A DNA stretch of 47,375 nucleotides from Candidatus Accumulibacter appositus (GTDB taxonomy: Bacteria; Pseudomonadota; Gammaproteobacteria; Burkholderiales; Rhodocyclaceae), in the NCBI GenBank assembly GCA_000585055.1, contig JEMX01000093.1, forward strand, positions 1 to 47,375, read 5' to 3'. The notes beneath the pieces are model-generated. The model had not been told where the DNA came from, searched no databases, and saw only the letters and a list, made by a program, of their open reading frames with translations. The position numbers and the translations under genes were made by a program. Every line of letters starts with the position of its first letter. The stretch's first letter is position 1. Below, in pieces: positions 44,316 through 47,375 of the stretch.

Positions 44316-44372
44316 GGATTCATAACCCATAGGTCGGTGGTTCAATTCCACCCATCACCACCAACGGATTCA
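44316..44372 (+). repeat. attR: 57-bp copy of tRNA-Met 3' part
   Basis: Identical to 40819-40875. It contains the anticodon arm, T-arm and CCA end but lacks the acceptor 5' strand and D-arm, so it is not a working tRNA gene. A further partial copy, AACCCATAGGTC, lies 33 bases upstream at 44291-44302. Confidence 0.92.
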
Positions 44373-44379
44373 GGCGAAA

Positions 44380-44405
44380 AGCCCCGGTCAACAGCCGGGG
44401 CTTTT
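44380..44405 (+). terminator. Second copy of the post-tRNA terminator
   Basis: AGCCCCGG (44380-44387) and CCGGGGCT (44395-44402) around TCAACAG, followed by TTTT in total. One loop base and the U-run differ from the copy at 40883-40909. It has no tRNA gene to terminate here and is a duplication by-product. It may still end transcripts from either side. Confidence 0.8.
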
Positions 44406-44433
44406 CGCTGCTTGCTTGTCGTGGTGTGCAGGA

Positions 44434-44664
44434 TCATGCCACCACGGCGAAGCGCCGAACGTCGATTTCCACGCCCGCCGCCGCAGCCTGTTCGGCTTGC
44501 TTCAGCAAGGCAGCGGTAACGGCTTCGTCATGGAAGGTTTCGCCGCAGTTCTCGCACAGCAGTGCTGGAACCTCGCGGAAAACAATGCTCATGCCGTAGC
44601 GTTCGAGTGGCACAGTCACGCTACCGGGGCGGGTTTCGCCGTGTCGGCAAATTGGGCATTTCAT
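44434..44664 (-). CDS. YgiT-type zinc-finger protein, copy 2
   Basis: A 76-residue protein with both zinc-binding pairs intact: CPIC in MKCPICRHGETRPG and CENC in LLCENCGETFHDEAV. The N-terminal layout (CPxCxxGxTxPG, then LERYGMSIVFREVPA) is that of YgiT-type antitoxins. From about residue 26 onward it is almost identical to copy 1. ATG 44664 fits the family start; an in-frame extension to 44697 is not needed. No RelE/DUF4258-like toxin gene is next to it. Upstream on the same strand is hsdR, 95 bases away. Confidence 0.85.
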   Translation of the reverse strand: MKCPICRHGETRPGSVTVPLERYGMSIVFREVPALLCENCGETFHDEAVTAALLKQAEQAAAAGVEIDVRRFAVVA

Positions 44665-44759
44665 GGGTGTCTCCTCGTTGCCAGGTCTGCCAGCCATAGG
44701 CAGGCAGGGTAAAGGCGTATCGGACGGGTAGTCCTCGATCGCGTGAGCGCTGCTTTCGC

Positions 44760-47318
44760 CTATCCCGTCATCGCATACACCATGTCGCTGACCGAGCGCC
44801 GGAAGGCGTCGTTCTCGACGAACTGCTTGTAGACCTGCGTGTCGTCCTTCAGCAACACCTGCATCATCCGGCTCAGCGCCTGGTCGTGAGCGATACGCGC
44901 CGTATGCGGCGTGTTCTCTCGTGCATTCCGGAACGCCGCGTCGGCGGCGACCTTCGGCGCGATGTCGTCGCGGATGCGCCTGGTGACGCGGTCGGTGTCG
45001 GCGAACAGGGTGCCAAACTGCTCGTTGAAGGTCTTGAGGATGTTGCTCAAGCGGTCGAGTTCGGGCTGGCTCCTGCCACCACCCCCGTCGGTCGGGACAG
45101 GAGCTATCTCTGCGTCCTTGTCGGCCAGGGCGATCTTCATCGCTGCCTTCTTCTCGACGCGGTAGCTATCCATGTCGATGGCTTCGAGGATGCCCTTGGC
45201 AAGATCATCCTCCTGAGGCGCCGGCAGCTTGGGCGTCAGCAGGTCGAGGAAGACCGACAGCTTCTCCCACTCGGCGTGGCAACTCGGGATCACCGCCGAA
45301 AGGAAATTGTAGCTGCGGCAGAACGCCTTCGCCTGGCCCTTGAACTTCACCTGGCTGTCCTCGTCCAGCTGATCCTTGTAGACGGCCACGCAGGCATCGA
45401 GGATCGGGTCGAGCTGTTCGCGGTCCGCGCCGCCGAGAAACAGCGCCACCAGCTGCTGCACCTGCTCGGGCGAGTACAGCTGCGCAGCATCCAGCGCCGC
45501 CTGCAGGTCGTGCAGCTTGTTGGGGTCGGTCTCGTCGGCGAGCAGCGTGCTGCGGTAGTAATCCTGGAAGGCGAAGCTGATCGCCTCGCTGTTGTTCTGG
45601 AAGTCGAGCACGAAACAGTCGTGCTTCTGCGGGTGCGCGCGATTGAGGCGCGACAGGGTCTGCACCGCCTTGATGCCGGCGAGCGGCTTGTCGACGTACA
45701 TCGTGTGCAGCAGCGGCTCGTCGTAGCCGGTCTGGAACTTGTCGGCACAGATCAGGAAGCGGTATGGGTCGGTCTGGATCCGGTTGGCGATGTCGCCGCT
45801 GGAGAAGCCGTTGAGGGAGGCCTCGCTCAGCCTGGCGCCACCGTACTCGTGCTCACCCGAGAAGGCGACGATTGCCTGGTAGGGGCTCTTGCGCTCCAGC
45901 AGATAGGCCTTGAAGGCGTGGAAGTACTGGATCGCCCGCTCGATGCCGCTGCTGATCACCATCGCCCGCGCCTGCCCGCCGATCTTGCCGGCCGCCATCA
46001 CCTGCTCGTGGAAGTGGTCCACCATGATCTCGGCCTTGAGCCGGATCGCGTGCTCGTGGCCCTCCACGTAGCGGCGCAGCTTCTTCTGCGCCTTGCGGGT
46101 GTCGAATTCCGGGTCGTCATCGGTCTTCTTGATCAGCTTGTAGTAGCTGTCCACCGGCGTGTACGCCCGGAGCACGTCGAGGATGAAACCCTCCTCGATC
46201 GCCTGCTTCATGGTGTAGCTGTGGAAGGGCTGATGCTTCACCTTGCCGGTGTTGTCGGGCGGCAGCGCCTTGCCGAACATCTCCAGCGTCTTGTTCTTGG
46301 GTGTGGCGGTGAAGGCGAAGTAGCTGGCGTTGCGCAGCATCTGGCGCGCTGCCATGCGTTTTTCGAGCGCGGCGTTCACCGTGTCCTCGGGGTCAGCTCC
46401 CGCGTCGTCATCCTCTGCCGGCACGCCGAGCGCCTGGCTCATCGCCGCCGAGGTCTTGCCGCCCTGGCTGGAATGCGCCTCGTCAATGACGATGGCGAAG
46501 GTCTTGCCACCCTCGCCGGCGATCTCGTCGAGGATGAAGGGGAACTTCTGCACCGTCGATACGATGATCTTCTTCCCTTCCTGGATGAAGCGGCGCAGGT
46601 CGCCCGAGCGCAACGCGTGGCCCACTGTCGCGCCGACCTGCATGAACTGCTTGATGGTCGTCTGGATCTGCTGGTCGAGCAGGCGCCGGTCGGTGACCAC
46701 GACGACCGAGTCGAAGACCTCGCGGCGCGCGTGATCGCCGCCGCCACCATCATCGCCACCGGCGCGCGGCAGCCCGATCAGCTGGTGCGCCAGCCAGGCG
46801 ATCGAGTTCGACTTGCCGCTGCCGGCCGAGTGCTGGATCAGGTAGCGCTTGCCGACGCCGTGGGCGCGCACATCGGCCAGCGCCTGCCGCACCACGCCGA
46901 GCTGGTGGTAGCGCGGCCAGATCTGTGCGCGCTTCTTCCTGCCGCTGCGCGGGTCCCTCTCCTCGACGATCTGCGCGTAGTTCTCGAGGATGTCGGTCAG
47001 CCCCGGCGGCGTCAGCACCTCCTGCCAGAGGTAGGCGGTCTTGAGCCCGCAGGGGTTGGGCGGGTTGCCGGCGCCATCGTGATAACCCCGGTTGAAGGGC
47101 AGGAACCACGAGCCCTTGCCTTTCAGGTGGGTGCACATGCGCACTTCGCTGTCGTCCACCGCGAAGTGCACCGCGCAGCGGCCGAACTCGAACAGCCGCT
47201 CGCGCGGGTCGCGGTCGCGCCGGTACTGCTGAACGGCGTCCGCCACGGTCTGCTTGGTGAGGCTGTTCTTCAGCTCGAAGGTGGCGACGGGCAGGCCGTT
47301 GATGAACAGGCATAGCCC
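44760..47318 (-). pseudogene. hsdR: Type I restriction enzyme R subunit, 5'-truncated
   Basis: HsdR supplies DNA translocation and cleavage in type I restriction. About 853 residues remain. From the start come the end of the nuclease domain (LFINGLPVATFELKNSLTKQ, with the catalytic E-x-K as ELK), helicase motif I HSAGSGKSNS, VVTDRRLLD, motif II IDEAHSSQ, motif III FTATPKNKT, motif VI QTLSRLNRAH, and the helical C-terminal domain ending DMVYAMTG. Homologues start with roughly 150-200 more residues. Here the family sequence breaks at about 47318, and the frame meets a TAG at 47328-47330. No hsdM or hsdS is in the window. The break may be a mobile-element insertion or a contig artefact. GTG 47246 could only start a nuclease-less form. 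Confidence 0.88.
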
Positions 47319-47375
47319 CTGTTTAACCTACCGAAAAAAACTTCTCGCGTAATCAATCGCTTGCAAGGCAAATGA
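47319..47375. other. Foreign sequence at the hsdR break
   Basis: These 57 bases do not continue the hsdR frame and are AT-richer than hsdR, including a run of seven A (47334-47340). They could be the end of an insertion sequence or a mis-joined contig end. Too little is visible to name it. Confidence 0.5.

Larger units (their letters stand above)
40819..44372. mobile_element. Mini-island integrated at tRNA-Met
   Basis: A 57-bp perfect direct repeat (40819-40875 and 44316-44372) bounds a 3.5-kb element. The left repeat is the 3' part of the intact tRNA gene and the right one is a detached copy. Inside are a tyrosine integrase next to the right end, a HipA-like kinase, a HipS/HIRAN protein and a YgiT-type zinc-finger gene, all on the minus strand and nearly contiguous. 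The left edge of identity at tRNA position 30 suggests crossover in the anticodon region. Nothing for transfer or replication is present, so it would need help to move between cells. Confidence 0.88.
44316..44664. repeat. 349-bp duplication of att-terminator-ygiT block
   Basis: The block 40819-41167 recurs here at a constant offset of 3497 bases, with no net length change from the att core to the ygiT start codon. The first 57 bases are identical. The terminator and the 3' two-thirds of ygiT differ by scattered substitutions. The last ~60 bases (the ygiT 5' end) are strongly diverged. The flank to the right of the island is thus a relative of the island's own left end. Confidence 0.88.

Noticed and set aside
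44316..44363. A second tRNA-Met gene
   Set aside because: Only the 3' part from the anticodon arm on is present. The acceptor 5' strand and D-arm are missing, so it is an att copy.
44886..47315. An 809-codon open frame on the plus strand opposite hsdR
   Set aside because: The hsdR frame on the minus strand has a full set of helicase and nuclease motifs. The plus-strand translation is Val/Leu/Arg/Asp-biased with no domain pattern, as expected from antisense of GC-rich coding DNA.
1..47375. CRISPR array
   Set aside because: No regularly spaced direct repeats of CRISPR size were seen. The only clear repeats are the rsmH tandem pair, the att block and the short integrase-proximal repeats.

Overview
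The window (47,375 bases, GC-rich) looks like chromosome of a betaproteobacterium, most likely of the Rhodocyclales. The signs are a complete Gram-negative division and cell-wall cluster ending in ftsZ-lpxC, a DciA-type helicase loader beside lpxC, class A RNase P RNA ahead of mraZ, TRAP transport and RND efflux. The order level is inferred from gene content and protein resemblance only.

Bases 1-18440: the 3' part of rnpB, an AT-rich control region with MraZ boxes, then the dcw cluster mraZ-rsmH-ftsL-ftsI-murE-murF-mraY-murD-ftsW-murG-murC-ddlB-ftsQ-ftsA-ftsZ-lpxC. Nearly all of these genes overlap by 1-4 bases or lie within a few bases of each other. One gene is broken: rsmH carries a 23-bp tandem duplication that shifts its reading frame. 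The ftsZ-lpxC gap holds a perfect 11-bp inverted repeat around a likely lpxC promoter. A small membrane protein gene follows lpxC.

Bases 18427-25039: dciA, then thyA and folA (dTMP and folate metabolism), a PilZ-domain protein, darP-mogA (ribosome assembly and molybdenum cofactor) and pmbA.

Bases 25247-33808: a TRAP transporter with the binding-protein gene convergent to dctQM across a perfect bidirectional terminator, then a tetR-MFP-RND efflux operon with a palindromic operator. Bases 34019-40689: an AI-2E family permease, riboflavin synthase, a MntA/HepT toxin-antitoxin pair, a MurG-like glycosyltransferase, tRNA hydroxylase TrhP and RNase G.

Bases 40749-47375: an accessory region anchored at an elongator tRNA-Met gene. 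A 57-bp direct repeat (tRNA anticodon arm to just past CCA) bounds a 3.5-kb mini-island. Its four genes all run leftward: tyrosine integrase, HipA-like kinase, a protein joining a HipS-like segment to a HIRAN domain, and a YgiT-type zinc-finger protein. The att repeat, the following terminator and the YgiT gene (349 bp, with no net length change) recur right of the island, there followed by a type I restriction hsdR gene. I infer tandem islands of one family that share an att-terminator-ygiT end and carry different defence cargo. The hsdR gene is cut at its 5' end by unrelated sequence close to the window edge.

The strongest candidate for an undescribed system is the kinase/HIRAN/zinc-finger operon. 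It resembles a split HipA (HipS+HipT) whose inhibitory segment is fused to a HIRAN domain and whose DNA-binding antitoxin is absent or replaced.
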